Below are positions 26,353 to 36,081 of a stretch of DNA of 64,000 nucleotides, piece after piece. The DNA is from Nocardia nova SH22a (GTDB lineage: Bacteria > Actinomycetota > Actinomycetes > Mycobacteriales > Mycobacteriaceae): positions 372,001 to 436,000 of the forward strand of contig NZ_CP006850.1 in assembly GCF_000523235.1 (NCBI RefSeq), in the 5' to 3' direction. Both the position numbers and the translations under genes were made by a program. The number at the start of each line of letters is the position of its first letter. Position 1 is the first letter of the stretch. A model generated the notes under the pieces. It made no database searches. It was given only the letters and a program-made list of their open reading frames with translations, and was not told the DNA's origin.

Positions 26353-27174
26353 TCAGCGTCCCTTGAACTCCGGCTTGCGACGCTCGGCGAAGGCGCGCGG
26401 GCCCTCCTTGGCGTCGTCGCTGCGGAAGACGGTGAGCCCGAGCTCGGCGTCGATCTTGAACGCCTCGTCCTCGTGCATGCCCTCGGTGTCGCGCATGGTC
26501 TTCAGGATCGCCTGCACCGCGAGCGGGCCGTTGGCGTTGATCTTCTCGGCGATTTCGAGCGCCTTGTCCAGCGCGGTCCCGTCCGGCACGACGTGGCCGA
26601 TCAGCCCGTATTCCTTGGCCTCGGCGGCGGTGATGTGGCGGCCGGTCAGCAGGATGTCGGCGGCGACGGTGTAGGGGATCTGCCGGGGCAGGCGCACCGC
26701 CGAGCCGCCCATCGGGAACAGGCTCCAGCGCGCCTCGGACACTCCGAATTTCGCACTCTCACCGGCGATGCGGATATCGGTGCCCTGCAGGATCTCGGTA
26801 CCACCCGCGATGGCCGCGCCCTCGACCGCGGCGATCAGCGGTTTGGTCAGGCGCCGTCCCTTGAGCAGGCCGGGGATGTTGGTCGGATCGAACGCCCCGC
26901 CCTCGCTCATGTTCTTGGCCGGGTCCTGCTTGGTCATCGCCTTGAGGTCCGCGCCCGCGCAGAACGCGCCACCGGCGCCGGTGAGGATGCAGGAGCGGAT
27001 CTCCGGATCGTTGTCGACGGTGTCCCACGCCTGCACCATCAGCTCGAGCATCTCGCCCGACAGCGCATTGCGGACGGCCGGACGGTTCATCGTGACGATC
27101 AGGGTGGCGCCGCGCCGCTCCAGCAATGCGTGGGGTTCTGTGTTGCTACCGGTTTCAGTTGCTGCCGTCGTCAT
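26353..27174 (-). CDS. echA19: Enoyl-CoA hydratase, EchA19-like
   Basis: 273 residues. Crotonase signatures: [39 protein letters not shown] (oxyanion hole), [67 protein letters not shown] and a C-terminal [14 protein letters not shown]. This is very close to my recollection of M. tuberculosis EchA19 (Rv3516), which hydrates the sterol side-chain enoyl-CoA and is encoded next to FadD19 in the KstR regulon. It is divergent from the aldehyde dehydrogenase gene across a KstR-like site. Confidence 0.92.
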   Translation of the reverse strand: MTTAATETGSNTEPHALLERRGATLIVTMNRPAVRNALSGEMLELMVQAWDTVDNDPEIRSCILTGAGGAFCAGADLKAMTKQDPAKNMSEGGAFDPTNIPGLLKGRRLTKPLIAAVEGAAIAGGTEILQGTDIRIAGESAKFGVSEARWSLFPMGGSAVRLPRQIPYTVAADILLTGRHITAAEAKEYGLIGHVVPDGTALDKALEIAEKINANGPLAVQAILKTMRDTEGMHEDEAFKIDAELGLTVFRSDDAKEGPRAFAERRKPEFKGR

Positions 27175-27245
27175 CGCCGACCCACTTTCCTCATGGTGTT
27201 ACTCGCGTTTTGCGGACGAAGTTACCCCGCAACGTTGTACTGAAC

Positions 27246-27259
27246 AATAACGTGTTCTA
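27246..27259. promoter_or_regulatory. KstR-like site AATAACGTGTTCTA in a divergent promoter region
   Basis: Matches TnnAACnnGTTnnA except for the first T. It lies in the 146-bp gap between echA19 and the aldehyde dehydrogenase gene, so one site could govern both. Confidence 0.5.
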
Positions 27260-27320
27260 GTTTGGGGATGGTGACCGCCGTCACGGGCGGCAAGACTATC
27301 GGGGTATTGGGAGATCGCTG

Positions 27321-28964
27321 ATGGAGACAACGACGCAGGGCGGCGCTGACACCGCGTCGCACGATGACCAGCCGACGACGTCGCACGGCGCGAGCACGCT
27401 GCCGCCGCGGGTCACGAAGACGCTGATCGACCGCCTGACCGGGATGATCACCGCCGGAACCGCGGGTGAGAAGCGCGCGCCCTACGAGATGATCGAGGTG
27501 TACACCGGCGCCGTCGTGGGCGAGCTGCCGCAGTCCTCGCCCGAGGACGTGGCCGCGGCCGCCGACAAGGCCCGCGCCGCGCAGCGCGAATGGGCGGGCC
27601 GGTCGGTCAAGAGCAGGCTGCAGGTCTTCGCGAAGGCCCATGAGCTGATTCTGTCCGAACTCGACACCATCGCGGACCTGATCCAGATCGGCTGCGGGAA
27701 GACGCGCCGGATGGCCATCGAGGAATCGTGCGATCCGCCGATGGTGATCAGCCACTACCTCAAGCACGCCGAGCGCATCCTGAAGCCGGTCAAGCGCGGC
27801 GGCGCGATGCCGATCATCTCCAGTTCGATCGAACAGCATCGCCCCAAGGGCGTGGTCGCGGTGATCGCGCCGTGGAACTTCCCATTCGCGATCTCGATCT
27901 CCGATTCCGTCCCGGCGCTGATCGCGGGCAACGGCGTGGTGATCAAACCGGACAACAAGACCGCGCTGTGCACGCTCTACGGTGTGGAACTGCTGTGCCG
28001 GGCCGGACTGCCGCGCGATCTGATCCAGGTGGTCTGCGGTACCGGACCCGACGTGGGCCCCGCCCTGATCGACAACAGCGATTTCGTCATGTTCACCGGC
28101 TCCACCGCCACCGGCCGCACCATCGGCGAGCGCGCCGGGCGCAATCTGATCAGCTGCAGCCTCGAGCTGGGCGGTAAGAATCCGATGCTGGTGCTCGAGG
28201 ACGCCGTTCTCGACGACGTGATCCCGGGCGCGGTGTTCGCGGTCTTCGGCAACTCCGGCCAGGCGTGCATGCACATCGAGCGCATCTACGTCCACGATCG
28301 CGTGCACGACGAGTTCGTGCGCCGATTCGTCGCCGCCGCAGAGGAATTGGGCGCCAAGGCCGGTGCCTCCTACACCTCCGATCCGGAATTCGGATCGCTG
28401 GTGTCGGTGGATCACATGCGACGGGTGGCGTCGCATGTGGACGATGCGGTGGCCAAGGGGGCGACGGTGCTCACCGGCGGTAAGCCGCGACCGGAGATCG
28501 GCCCGGCCTTCTACGAGCCCACGGTGCTGACCGGTGTCACGCCGGAGATGGAGCACGCGACCCTGGAGACCTTCGGCCCCGTCGTGACGATCTATCGCTA
28601 CACCGACGAGAACGAGGCCATCCGCCAGGCGAATGCCACCACCTACGGGCTCAACGCCAGTGTCTGGAGTGCCGATCTGGCGCGTGCCGAGCGGATCGCG
28701 GATCGGCTCGAGGCGGGCAATGTGAACATCAACGACGGTTTCGTCGCCACCTATTCGGCGAAGATGACCCCGTCCGGCGGCGTGAAGCAGTCCGGTGTGG
28801 GCACCCGGCACGGTGACGCGGGCCTGCTCAAGTACACCGACACCGTCAATGTCGGCGTGCAGAAGAAGCAGGTGCTCTCGGCGCGGGCCGGTATGCCGTT
28901 CGAGAAGCAGCTCAAGAGCACGCTGATCACCCTGCGGTTGAGCCGCCGCCTCCGAATCCGCTGA
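27321..28964 (+). CDS. Aldehyde dehydrogenase (succinic-semialdehyde dehydrogenase/GabD2-like)
   Basis: 547 residues with an extended N-terminus. Cofactor and catalytic motifs: GVVAVIAPWNFPFAISISDSVPALIAGN, FTGSTATGRTIGERAG, SLELGGKNPMLV (general-base Glu) and NSGQACMHIER (catalytic Cys). ETFGPVV and GGVKQSGVGTRHG complete the fold. The sequence resembles M. tuberculosis GabD2 (Rv1731). In this KstR-linked setting it may oxidise an aldehyde released from side-chain or ring cleavage rather than succinic semialdehyde. Confidence 0.92.
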   Translation: METTTQGGADTASHDDQPTTSHGASTLPPRVTKTLIDRLTGMITAGTAGEKRAPYEMIEVYTGAVVGELPQSSPEDVAAAADKARAAQREWAGRSVKSRLQVFAKAHELILSELDTIADLIQIGCGKTRRMAIEESCDPPMVISHYLKHAERILKPVKRGGAMPIISSSIEQHRPKGVVAVIAPWNFPFAISISDSVPALIAGNGVVIKPDNKTALCTLYGVELLCRAGLPRDLIQVVCGTGPDVGPALIDNSDFVMFTGSTATGRTIGERAGRNLISCSLELGGKNPMLVLEDAVLDDVIPGAVFAVFGNSGQACMHIERIYVHDRVHDEFVRRFVAAAEELGAKAGASYTSDPEFGSLVSVDHMRRVASHVDDAVAKGATVLTGGKPRPEIGPAFYEPTVLTGVTPEMEHATLETFGPVVTIYRYTDENEAIRQANATTYGLNASVWSADLARAERIADRLEAGNVNINDGFVATYSAKMTPSGGVKQSGVGTRHGDAGLLKYTDTVNVGVQKKQVLSARAGMPFEKQLKSTLITLRLSRRLRIR

Positions 28965-28986
28965 GCGCCTGGCGGATTCGGTGACA

Positions 28987-29030
28987 GCGGAAAGGCCCGT
29001 TCGGCCCCCACGCCGAACGGACCTTTCCGC
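28987..29030. terminator. Strong hairpin between convergent genes
   Basis: GCGGAAAGG-C-CCGTTCGGC (28987-) pairs with GCCGAACGG-A-CCTTTCCGC (-29030) around a five- to six-base loop. It lies between the aldehyde dehydrogenase (+) and lipase (-) stops and could terminate both; no long T-run follows. Confidence 0.7.
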
Positions 29031-29061
29031 CCTGCCCCGCACCTCGTCGTGCGGGGTGTCC

Positions 29062-30453
29062 CTATTTCACGCCGATCGGCTTACCGAAGAACGAGGCGAA
29101 GGTTTCACCGAAGGTCGACGCGAGCATCTGGAAACCGTTGGGATCCAACAGCAACCAGCCCGCGTCCCCGGTGTGGCAGCCGGGTTGGGCGGGCACGCCG
29201 TCGAGCCGGTCGCGTAGCCAGAGCATGGCCGGGCCCGCGCCGGATATCTCGGTGGCGACATGTTCGGCGAAGTGCTCGCGGGTGTACTGCACAGTGGCGG
29301 AAGGGCTTTGGCAGTACGTGTCGACCAGATTGTTCACCTGGCCCACCGGGATGATCTCGTCGGGGTTGCCCTGCCAGATGTACATGGGCATATCCGGCAC
29401 CGTCTTTCCCATGCGGGTCTTGTCGAGCACGTCCGCGACCGGGGGCTGCCGCATCGGATCACCCGGAACCTGCAGCATCCCTTTGATATTCAGGAACGGG
29501 AGCAGGCTGCTGACGTACTGGACGCACAGGCCGCTCTGCACGGTCGTCACGGCGCGGCCGAGCGGGTCCATGTGCTCGCCGACGAACTGCCCGAACTCCG
29601 GATACTCGTGCGTCAGTCCCATGACCGCGGCGAGTACCAGGCCCGAGGTCATCTGCCCGTTGGCCACGTTCAGCGTCATCCCGAGATCGGCCGGAACGCC
29701 ACCCTCGGCGGTGCCGACGATATTCAGTTCCGGCGCGTAACTGCTCTTCAGCTCCGCCGCGTGACCGGTGGCGATCGCCCCGCCCGAATAGCCGTACATC
29801 CCGATGCGCGCATCGGGGGCCACGCGCATCGGTGCGAAATCACGGGCCGCGCGGATACCGTCGAGGGTGATCCGCCCGGCGAGCGGTCCGGCCGCATAGG
29901 CGTTGTCCGGGCCCTCGTGATCGGGAATCACCACCGCCCAGCCCTGCTGGAGTGCGCCCTGTGCGATCACGAACTCCGCCGGGGCGACGATCTGGCCGAG
30001 GAACGTCGAGGCCGAAAGATGTTGTATCGCATAGGAAGGCGCGCAGTATCCGGCGAGCGAATCCTCGGCGATCTGCATCGACACCAGTTTGTCCGGTGTC
30101 GAGCCGCGCGGTTTCAGCACCGTTGCGACCGCGGGTATGGCCTGGTCACGGCTGTTGTTCGAGCGATAGGACACCTGCCACGCATCCACATTGACCGGTA
30201 CGACGCCGAGATTGGCGACATGCACCTCGCGGGCCGCGATGATCTCGCCGGGGGCCTTCGCGGCGACGATATCGGCCGGAGGGTGGTAGAAGCCCGGATC
30301 CAGTTCCGGGGGAAGTGGAATCGGCGCGGCGGGCGCGACGGGCGGCGGGTCGGCGGACGCGGTCGCTCCGATTCCGGTGGTCGTCAGCACGGCGAGCGTC
30401 GCCATCAGCACCCCGGCTGACCGGCCGACCCGGCGTGTCCACTGTTCGATCAC
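29062..30453 (-). CDS. Secreted lipase (LIP family)
   Basis: 463 residues from GTG 30453 with AAGGAGGG upstream. The signal peptide is clear: basic start, hydrophobic core SAGVLMATLAVLTTTGIGA, cleavage near TASADPPP. The mature part has the LIP-family alpha/beta-hydrolase fold with nucleophile elbow GMYGYSGGAIATGHAAEL, GLVLAAV, and later MPMYIWQGNPDEIIPVGQV (acid region) and EHFAEHV (histidine region). An extracellular ester or triacylglycerol hydrolase. Divergent from a TetR gene across a palindromic operator. Confidence 0.93.
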   Translation of the reverse strand: MIEQWTRRVGRSAGVLMATLAVLTTTGIGATASADPPPVAPAAPIPLPPELDPGFYHPPADIVAAKAPGEIIAAREVHVANLGVVPVNVDAWQVSYRSNNSRDQAIPAVATVLKPRGSTPDKLVSMQIAEDSLAGYCAPSYAIQHLSASTFLGQIVAPAEFVIAQGALQQGWAVVIPDHEGPDNAYAAGPLAGRITLDGIRAARDFAPMRVAPDARIGMYGYSGGAIATGHAAELKSSYAPELNIVGTAEGGVPADLGMTLNVANGQMTSGLVLAAVMGLTHEYPEFGQFVGEHMDPLGRAVTTVQSGLCVQYVSSLLPFLNIKGMLQVPGDPMRQPPVADVLDKTRMGKTVPDMPMYIWQGNPDEIIPVGQVNNLVDTYCQSPSATVQYTREHFAEHVATEISGAGPAMLWLRDRLDGVPAQPGCHTGDAGWLLLDPNGFQMLASTFGETFASFFGKPIGVK

Positions 30454-30472
30454 ATTCGCCCTCCTTCGAATA

Positions 30473-30494
30473 TGTGAGACTGCTCCGTCTCACA
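30473..30494. promoter_or_regulatory. 22-bp inverted repeat, candidate operator for the lipase/TetR pair
   Basis: TGTGAGAC-TGCTCC-GTCTCACA, perfect eight-base arms, lies 20 bp upstream of the lipase start and 65 bp before the TetR start. The divergent arrangement is classic for local TetR control. Confidence 0.65.
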
Positions 30495-30558
30495 CAGGGG
30501 CGAACTATCGCACAGGTGTGACCCCGGTCGCAATACCCGCGCGCGCTACCGTGGTCTC

Positions 30559-31188
30559 GTGACGACCGCACAACGCCGCTACGGTGGCCGTGCCGTCGCG
30601 GAACGCAAGGCGGAACGGCGTGATCGCTTCCTGCGCGCGGCGACCCGGATCTTTGCCGAACGCGGCTACCCGAACTGTTCGCTGGCCGACGTGTGCGCGG
30701 CCGCGGGCCTGTCCCGGCGGCAGTTCTACGAGGAGTTCGCGACCAGGGAGGACGTGCTGGTCGCGGCCTACGACCGGATCCAGGACGAGGCCGCCGCCGC
30801 GGTCACGACGGCGCTCGCCGAAGCCGGTGGGCAACCCACCGGCCGCGCCGCGATCACCACCGCGCTCACCGCCTATCTGGCCTCGATCGACTCCGATCCC
30901 TATCGCGCCAAGGTCGCCTTCGTGGAGGTGGTCGGGGTCAGCGAACGGATGGAACGGCATCGCCGCGACCGCAGGCATCTGTGGGCGCAGGTCATCGACA
31001 CCGCGATCGTGCCGCTGTCCGGTCCCGGCGCGCGCACCGCCGGGCCGCCCGGGCTCGCCGCCGGTACCCTGATCGGCGCCGTGAACGGGCTGGCCGACGA
31101 ATGGCTGTTCCGGCAGCCGCGTCCGCCCGTCGGCGATCTGGTGGAACTCCTTGTCCGCGTGGCGGATTCGCTGATCGACCGGGAATGA
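30559..31188 (+). CDS. TetR-family regulator, probable lipase repressor
   Basis: 209 residues from GTG 30559. HTH region: RRDRFLRAATRIFAERGYPNCSLADVCAAAGLSRRQFYEEFATREDVLVAAY. The C-terminal domain has LAAGTLIGAVNGLADEWLFRQPRPPVGDLVELLVRV, a common TetR_C arrangement. Divergent transcription from a secreted lipase with a palindrome between them suggests control by a lipid or fatty-acid signal. Confidence 0.92.
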   Translation: MTTAQRRYGGRAVAERKAERRDRFLRAATRIFAERGYPNCSLADVCAAAGLSRRQFYEEFATREDVLVAAYDRIQDEAAAAVTTALAEAGGQPTGRAAITTALTAYLASIDSDPYRAKVAFVEVVGVSERMERHRRDRRHLWAQVIDTAIVPLSGPGARTAGPPGLAAGTLIGAVNGLADEWLFRQPRPPVGDLVELLVRVADSLIDRE

Positions 31189-31295
31189 CCGGTACTCCGG
31201 CGCCGGAAATGTCGCCGTACGCGCGCGCATTCGGCGCGAATACGGGACACTCGGTGCAGCAGAGTGCAATCGACGGCGTTGCCAGGGGAGCCTTT

Positions 31296-32129
31296 ATGAC
31301 ACAGCCTGCTGCCGCGTACCCGAGCGTGGTGCCGGTCGGAGTGGACACCGCACGCGCCAGCATCGCTCGCGTGTACGACGCGGCGCTCAACGGCAAGGAC
31401 AATTTCGAGGTCGACCGGGAGGTGCTGGCGCAGGTGCGCACGGTGGCGCCACAGGTCAACGATCTCGCCTGGGCCAATCGCGATTTCCTGATCCGGGCCT
31501 GCCGATTCCTGGCCTCCCAGGCCGGCATCGACCAGTATCTGGACCTCGGCTCCGGGCTGCCGACCGCGGAGAACACGCATCAGGTGGTGCAGCGGGTACA
31601 GCCGGGGGCGAAGGTCGTCTACGTCGACAACGACCCCATGGTGCTGGCGCACGGCCGGGCGCTGTTGAGTGACAACCCGGATACCACCATCGTCGCGGGC
31701 GATATCTTCCGCCCGCACGAGGTACTCACCGAATCGACCGTTCGCGCCGAACTCGATTTCACGCGTCCGATGGCCTTATTCCACATCGGCACCCTGCACC
31801 ATTACCTCGGTGACGACGCCGCGGCGCTGATGCGGACCTATGTCGATGCCCTGCCGTCGGGTTCCTACTTCTCGATCGCGCACTTCTACGATCCGGAGGA
31901 GCCCGAACTCAGCGATCTCGCGCGCCGGATGGAGGACAAATTCGTCCACAGCCCGATGGGCAGCGGTCGGTTCCGCACCCGGGACGAGATCCAGGCCATG
32001 TTCGGCGGACTCGAAATGGTCGAACCCGGTCTGGTGCTGGCCGACGAGTGGTGGCCGGACGGTCCGCGTCTGGCCCCGCTGTCCGAGGTGCGGCGCTGCA
32101 TCGTCGCCGGTATCGGCCGCAAACCCTGA
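31296..32129 (+). CDS. DUF574/PF04672 SAM-dependent methyltransferase-like protein
   Basis: 277 residues from ATG 31296 with AGGGGAG upstream; the frame extends upstream without a site. Family hallmarks: TARASIARVYDAALNGKDNFEVDREVLAQV at the N-terminus, FLIRACRFLASQAGIDQYLDLGSGLPTAENTHQV (SAM motif), VVYVDNDPMVLAHGRALL, and HYLGDDAAALMRTYVDALPSGSYFSIAHF. These proteins are abundant in actinomycetes; substrates are unknown, several sit near secondary-metabolite genes. Confidence 0.92.
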   Translation: MTQPAAAYPSVVPVGVDTARASIARVYDAALNGKDNFEVDREVLAQVRTVAPQVNDLAWANRDFLIRACRFLASQAGIDQYLDLGSGLPTAENTHQVVQRVQPGAKVVYVDNDPMVLAHGRALLSDNPDTTIVAGDIFRPHEVLTESTVRAELDFTRPMALFHIGTLHHYLGDDAAALMRTYVDALPSGSYFSIAHFYDPEEPELSDLARRMEDKFVHSPMGSGRFRTRDEIQAMFGGLEMVEPGLVLADEWWPDGPRLAPLSEVRRCIVAGIGRKP

Positions 32130-33134
32130 TCAGTAGGCCGATGCCGGGGCGCTCGGCCTGATGCCGTGGTGGAGTTCGGCGACGTCGGGATGGGCGCGGG
32201 TGCGGGATTTCCAGGCATTCTCGCCGTAGGTGTCGAATATCGGATTGGCCGGATCGGCGGTGACCCCGCGCGCCGCCGCGGCCAGTTCCGGCGGCAGCGG
32301 CAGTAGCGGTATCCGGGCGTCGAGTGCCGGATTGTGGAAATACGGAATGGCGATGCGGTCGGCGCCGGGCTCCGGCGCCAGCACGCGATGTCGGGTGGCA
32401 CGCAGATAACCACCGGTGGCGACCTCGAGCAGTTCGCCGATATTGACGATGAACGCACCGGGTAGCGGTGACACGTCGATCCATCCTCCGGACGACGATT
32501 CCACCTGCAGGCCACGGGAATCCGGTTCGACCAGCAACAGGGTCAGCACACCGGAATCCTTGTGCGCGCCGACACCCTGCGGATTGTCGCGATTACCGGG
32601 ATAGCGCACGATTTTGATCAGGGTGGCGGGCCGGTCGGTGAAGGCCGGATCGAAGAAATCGTCGTTCGCGCCCAGCGCCGCCGCCCAGTGCCGCAGCAGC
32701 GCCCGGCCGACGGTCGCCAGCGATTCGTCCCAGGCATGCACGGCCGGACGTAATTCGGGCAGTGCGGAGGGCCAGAGGTTCGGGCCCTGCAGATTCCAAT
32801 AGCCGCGCGCGCCCGGAATCACCTCGGCCTCGGGGCCGATATCGATCTGCTCGCGCCAGTCGACGCGGCCGTTGGTGAGTTCGCCGCCGAGCCGGGAATA
32901 CCCGCGGAACTGCGGGCTGCGCAGCTGTGCGATCTCCTGTTTGGCCGCATCGGGCAGGGCGAAGAACCGGCGCGCCAGCCCCAGTAGTTCGGCCGCGCGC
33001 TCGGATGCGATGCCGTGACCGGTCAGATAGAAGAAACCGAATTCGTGTGTGGCGGCGCGCAATTCGGCACGAAAGCGCTGCGGCGCCGATTCCGCCGACG
33101 CGAGATCGAGTACGGGAAGTGCGCGATCCACCAT
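32130..33134 (-). CDS. 2-oxoglutarate/Fe(II)-dependent oxygenase (isopenicillin N synthase family)
   Basis: 334 residues. N-terminal DIOX_N segment LPVLDLASAESAPQRF...FGFFYLTGHGI. The Fe(II) facial triad is HKDSG (His, Asp) and RATRHRV (His), followed by R-x-S-like RIAIPYFHNP for 2-oxoglutarate. The family hydroxylates, desaturates or cyclises small molecules. It abuts the DUF574 gene stop-to-stop. No pathway partners are evident. Confidence 0.92.
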   Translation of the reverse strand: MVDRALPVLDLASAESAPQRFRAELRAATHEFGFFYLTGHGIASERAAELLGLARRFFALPDAAKQEIAQLRSPQFRGYSRLGGELTNGRVDWREQIDIGPEAEVIPGARGYWNLQGPNLWPSALPELRPAVHAWDESLATVGRALLRHWAAALGANDDFFDPAFTDRPATLIKIVRYPGNRDNPQGVGAHKDSGVLTLLLVEPDSRGLQVESSSGGWIDVSPLPGAFIVNIGELLEVATGGYLRATRHRVLAPEPGADRIAIPYFHNPALDARIPLLPLPPELAAAARGVTADPANPIFDTYGENAWKSRTRAHPDVAELHHGIRPSAPASAY

Positions 33135-33393
33135 CGTGCGACCTTCGTTCGAGTACAGGTTGTCCGGGCACGGAAATACCGCACCTCAGCTCTACCCCAT
33201 TCGTGCGGATGCCGAAAGGGTTCGATTCGCGCCGAATGCAATGGTTGGCAGTCGCGTCGCGGAAATGTCACCGATTCCGGCATCCGGATCGTCATGATTC
33301 AAAGGGGCGGAATCGCCTTGTGCGACACCTATGCTCGGCCGAGCCCACGGGCCCCACCGTGCCGCTGTGGGCAGTGTCGAGAGGAATTACCTG

Positions 33394-34437
33394 ATGTCCG
33401 GACGTATCCGCACCGCATTATCGATAGTCGCAGCCGGATCGGTTGCCGCCATGCTGCTCAGCGCCTGCGGCAGCAGCGGGACGGCCCATACCGAGAACGG
33501 CGTCACATCGCTGAAGTATCTGGGCTGGAGCGATCAGGTCACCCCTCCGGAGCTCGCGGAAAATCTCGGATTCTTCGACGGCAAGATCAAACTCGACTAT
33601 GCCGGTAACACCATCAGCGGACCGCAGGAAATCCAGACCGCCGCGACCGGGCAGATCGATTTCGGCGGGGCTTTCGCCGGTGCCGTCGCCAAGCTGGCCG
33701 GTGCGGGCGCGCCCATCACCGCGGTGGTCAACTACTACGGCTCGGACGAGAAATCCTTCCAGGGCTACTACACGCTCGACAGCAGCCCGATCCACACGGC
33801 CGCCGACCTCGTCGGGAAGAAGGTCGGCGTCAATACGCTCGGCGGTCAGAACGAGGCCGATATCCACGATGCGCTGAAGAAGGCCGGACTGAGCGTCGAT
33901 CAGATCAAATCGGTGCAGCTGGTCGCGCTGCCGCCGCCGAATATCGAGCAGGCGCTGCGGCAGGGGCAGATCGACGCGGCGGCATTGAACGGGCAATTCC
34001 AGCAGCGCGCACTGGCCACCGGCGGAATTCGCCCGATCTTCACCGAACTCGACGAATACGGCGGCCCGATCAACGGCGGTCCCTACGTATTCCGCAACGA
34101 TTTCATCGCGAAGAATCCCGATGTGGTCCGCACCTTCACCACCGGTGTGGCGAAGGCGCTGGAGTGGGAACGCACCACGCCGCGTGATCAGGTGATCGCG
34201 AAATTCACCGACATCATCAATGCCCGGCATCGCGCCGGTGAGGACACTTCGACGCTGAAATACTGGCTGTCCGTTGGGGTTCCGGCCAAGTACGGCAAAT
34301 TGTCGGATGAGGATTTCACCCGCTGGCAGAGCTGGCTCGAGGACACCGGCGGTATCGATCACAAGCTGGAGCCGGGCAAGTTCTACACGAACAAGTTCAA
34401 CGCGCTGGTGCAGCCGCAGGACGCGGCGGGTAAGTAG
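33394..34437 (+). CDS. ABC-type substrate-binding lipoprotein (NMT1/SsuA-like), orphan
   Basis: 347 residues from ATG 33394 with GAGAGGA upstream. Lipoprotein signal with lipobox LLSAC (Cys near residue 26). The mature domain reads LKYLGWSDQVTPPELAENLGFFDG, GPQEIQTAATGQIDFGGAFAGAVAKLAGAGAPI, VGKKVGVNTLGGQNEADIHDAL, typical of nitrate/sulfonate/taurine/thiamine-precursor binding proteins. No permease or ATPase gene is adjacent, so it must work with distant components. Confidence 0.9.
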   Translation: MSGRIRTALSIVAAGSVAAMLLSACGSSGTAHTENGVTSLKYLGWSDQVTPPELAENLGFFDGKIKLDYAGNTISGPQEIQTAATGQIDFGGAFAGAVAKLAGAGAPITAVVNYYGSDEKSFQGYYTLDSSPIHTAADLVGKKVGVNTLGGQNEADIHDALKKAGLSVDQIKSVQLVALPPPNIEQALRQGQIDAAALNGQFQQRALATGGIRPIFTELDEYGGPINGGPYVFRNDFIAKNPDVVRTFTTGVAKALEWERTTPRDQVIAKFTDIINARHRAGEDTSTLKYWLSVGVPAKYGKLSDEDFTRWQSWLEDTGGIDHKLEPGKFYTNKFNALVQPQDAAGK

Positions 34438-34488
34438 TGGCGGCCGCATCGCCGCGGGTTGCCCCGGCGGTGCGGCATCATGCTGGGC

Positions 34489-35760
34489 ATGAGCGATTCC
34501 GAACCCAGCACTTCGGCCGGACTGGCGCATCGTCTCGTCCCGATGATCGGCCGCGACCCCGATGAGCGGGGTCGCGTGTCCTCACCCCTGGAACTGCTGT
34601 TCGATCTGACCTTCGTGGTCGCCGTCGGCACCGCCGCCTCCTATTTCGCCGAGATGGTCGCGGCGGGGCATGCGGGCAAGGCGGTGCTGGCCTTCCTCCT
34701 CGCGATGTTCGCGATCGTGCTCGCGTGGATCAATTTCAGCTGGTTCGCCTCGGCCTTCGCCACCGACGACTGGCTCGACCGGGTGCTGACCATGCTGCAG
34801 ATGATCGGTGTGGTGATCTTCGCCCTGGGCCTGCCCGCGATGTTCCACTCGGTCGATCAGGGCGATCACCTCGAACTGCGGGTCATGGTCATCGGATATG
34901 TCGTCATGCGGGTCGCGATGGTGCTGCAGTGGACCCGTGCCGCACGTCAGTCGCCGCGGTTCCGCGACGTCGGCGCGGCGAATGTGCGCTGGACGGTGAT
35001 CGCCCAAATCGGCTGGGTGATCATCGGATTCGTGCACCTGCCGCTGGGGGTCGTGATCGGAGGCGTCCTCGTCCTGGGCGTGCTGGAACTACTGCTGCCG
35101 GTGATCACGCAGGGCAGCGCGGGCGGAACCCCCTGGCATCCGCATCACGTCGCCGAGCGCTACAGCCTCTTCGCGATCATCACCCTGGGGGAGGGGGTGG
35201 TCGGCACCGTGGCCTCCTCCGGAGACCTGCTCGGCGGTGTGGACGGGACGCACTGGAGTGCCGACGCCATCGCGGTCGTCGTGGCGGGTGTGGGCCTGAC
35301 CTTCGGCATGTGGTGGGTGTACTTCATCACCCCGTTCGGCGACATCCTCGTCCACCGCCGCAATCGGGGCTATCTGTTCGGCTACGGCCACTTCCCGCTC
35401 TACATCGGTATCGCCGGTGCGGGCGCCGGTCTGCACGTGGCCGGGCTGCAACTCGAACACCACACGCGGATCGGGCCGGTCGCCGTCGTCGCGACGCTGG
35501 CGCTGCCGGTCGGCCTCTATCTGCTGATGGTGTATCTGCTGCACACCCTGCTGCTGTCGGCTCCGGACCCGTTCCACATCCTGCTGCTGGCCCTGACCGC
35601 GATCGTGCTGGCCGTGGCGATGATCCTGGCCGCCGTCGGCGTCTCGATCGCGATCTGCCTGATCATCGTGATGATCTCTCCGTTCATCACCGTGATCGGC
35701 TACGAAACCGTCGGCCACCGCCATCAGCGGCAGATGCTGGCGAATCTGGAGCGGGCCTGA
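34489..35760 (+). CDS. ltrA: Low-temperature-requirement A (LtrA) family membrane protein
   Basis: About 423 residues; ATG 34489 is chosen, ATG 34480 is possible, neither has a strong ribosome site. The LtrA start SSPLELLFDLTFVVAVGTAASYFAE is followed by about ten hydrophobic helices (for example AVLAFLLAMFAIVLAWINFSWF) and GEGVVGTVASSGDLLGG. Described in Listeria as needed for growth at low temperature; the molecular role is unknown. Confidence 0.9.
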   Translation: MSDSEPSTSAGLAHRLVPMIGRDPDERGRVSSPLELLFDLTFVVAVGTAASYFAEMVAAGHAGKAVLAFLLAMFAIVLAWINFSWFASAFATDDWLDRVLTMLQMIGVVIFALGLPAMFHSVDQGDHLELRVMVIGYVVMRVAMVLQWTRAARQSPRFRDVGAANVRWTVIAQIGWVIIGFVHLPLGVVIGGVLVLGVLELLLPVITQGSAGGTPWHPHHVAERYSLFAIITLGEGVVGTVASSGDLLGGVDGTHWSADAIAVVVAGVGLTFGMWWVYFITPFGDILVHRRNRGYLFGYGHFPLYIGIAGAGAGLHVAGLQLEHHTRIGPVAVVATLALPVGLYLLMVYLLHTLLLSAPDPFHILLLALTAIVLAVAMILAAVGVSIAICLIIVMISPFITVIGYETVGHRHQRQMLANLERA

Positions 35761-35766
35761 GCTCGG

Positions 35767-36003
35767 CTACCGGTCGTACGGGCGCTGTGGCCACTGCGTT
35801 TGCTGCTGACGAGCGCTGTGCGCCAGGCCGTTTCGCTGCGCGCCCGGCTCCGGATACATCGGCAACGCTTCCGGATACATCGGCAGCGCGGGGGTGTCCG
35901 GCTGCTTCCCGGGCCGCCTGGCCAGAGTGACGCCGATGAACACCATGCCGACGATGAGAATGCAAATACCGAGGATCACCACAATTCCGAGGAGTCCAGC
36001 CAC
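35767..36003 (-). CDS. Small single-pass membrane protein
   Basis: 78 residues: an N-terminal helix of about 25 hydrophobic residues (LLGIVVILGICILIVGMVFIGVTLA), an RRPGK stop-transfer, and a polar Pro/Gln-rich tail containing a tandem repeat, LPMYPEA then LPMYPEP, also visible as a direct DNA repeat near 35850-35890. No family is recognised. Confidence 0.6.
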   Translation of the reverse strand: MAGLLGIVVILGICILIVGMVFIGVTLARRPGKQPDTPALPMYPEALPMYPEPGAQRNGLAHSARQQQTQWPQRPYDR

Positions 36004-36081
36004 GAAGCTAGTTGTAGCACAGGGTTTTCGGCACCGGCCGGTATCGGCTCGATACTGTGGGAAGTGCGAATGCGCTTCGCC

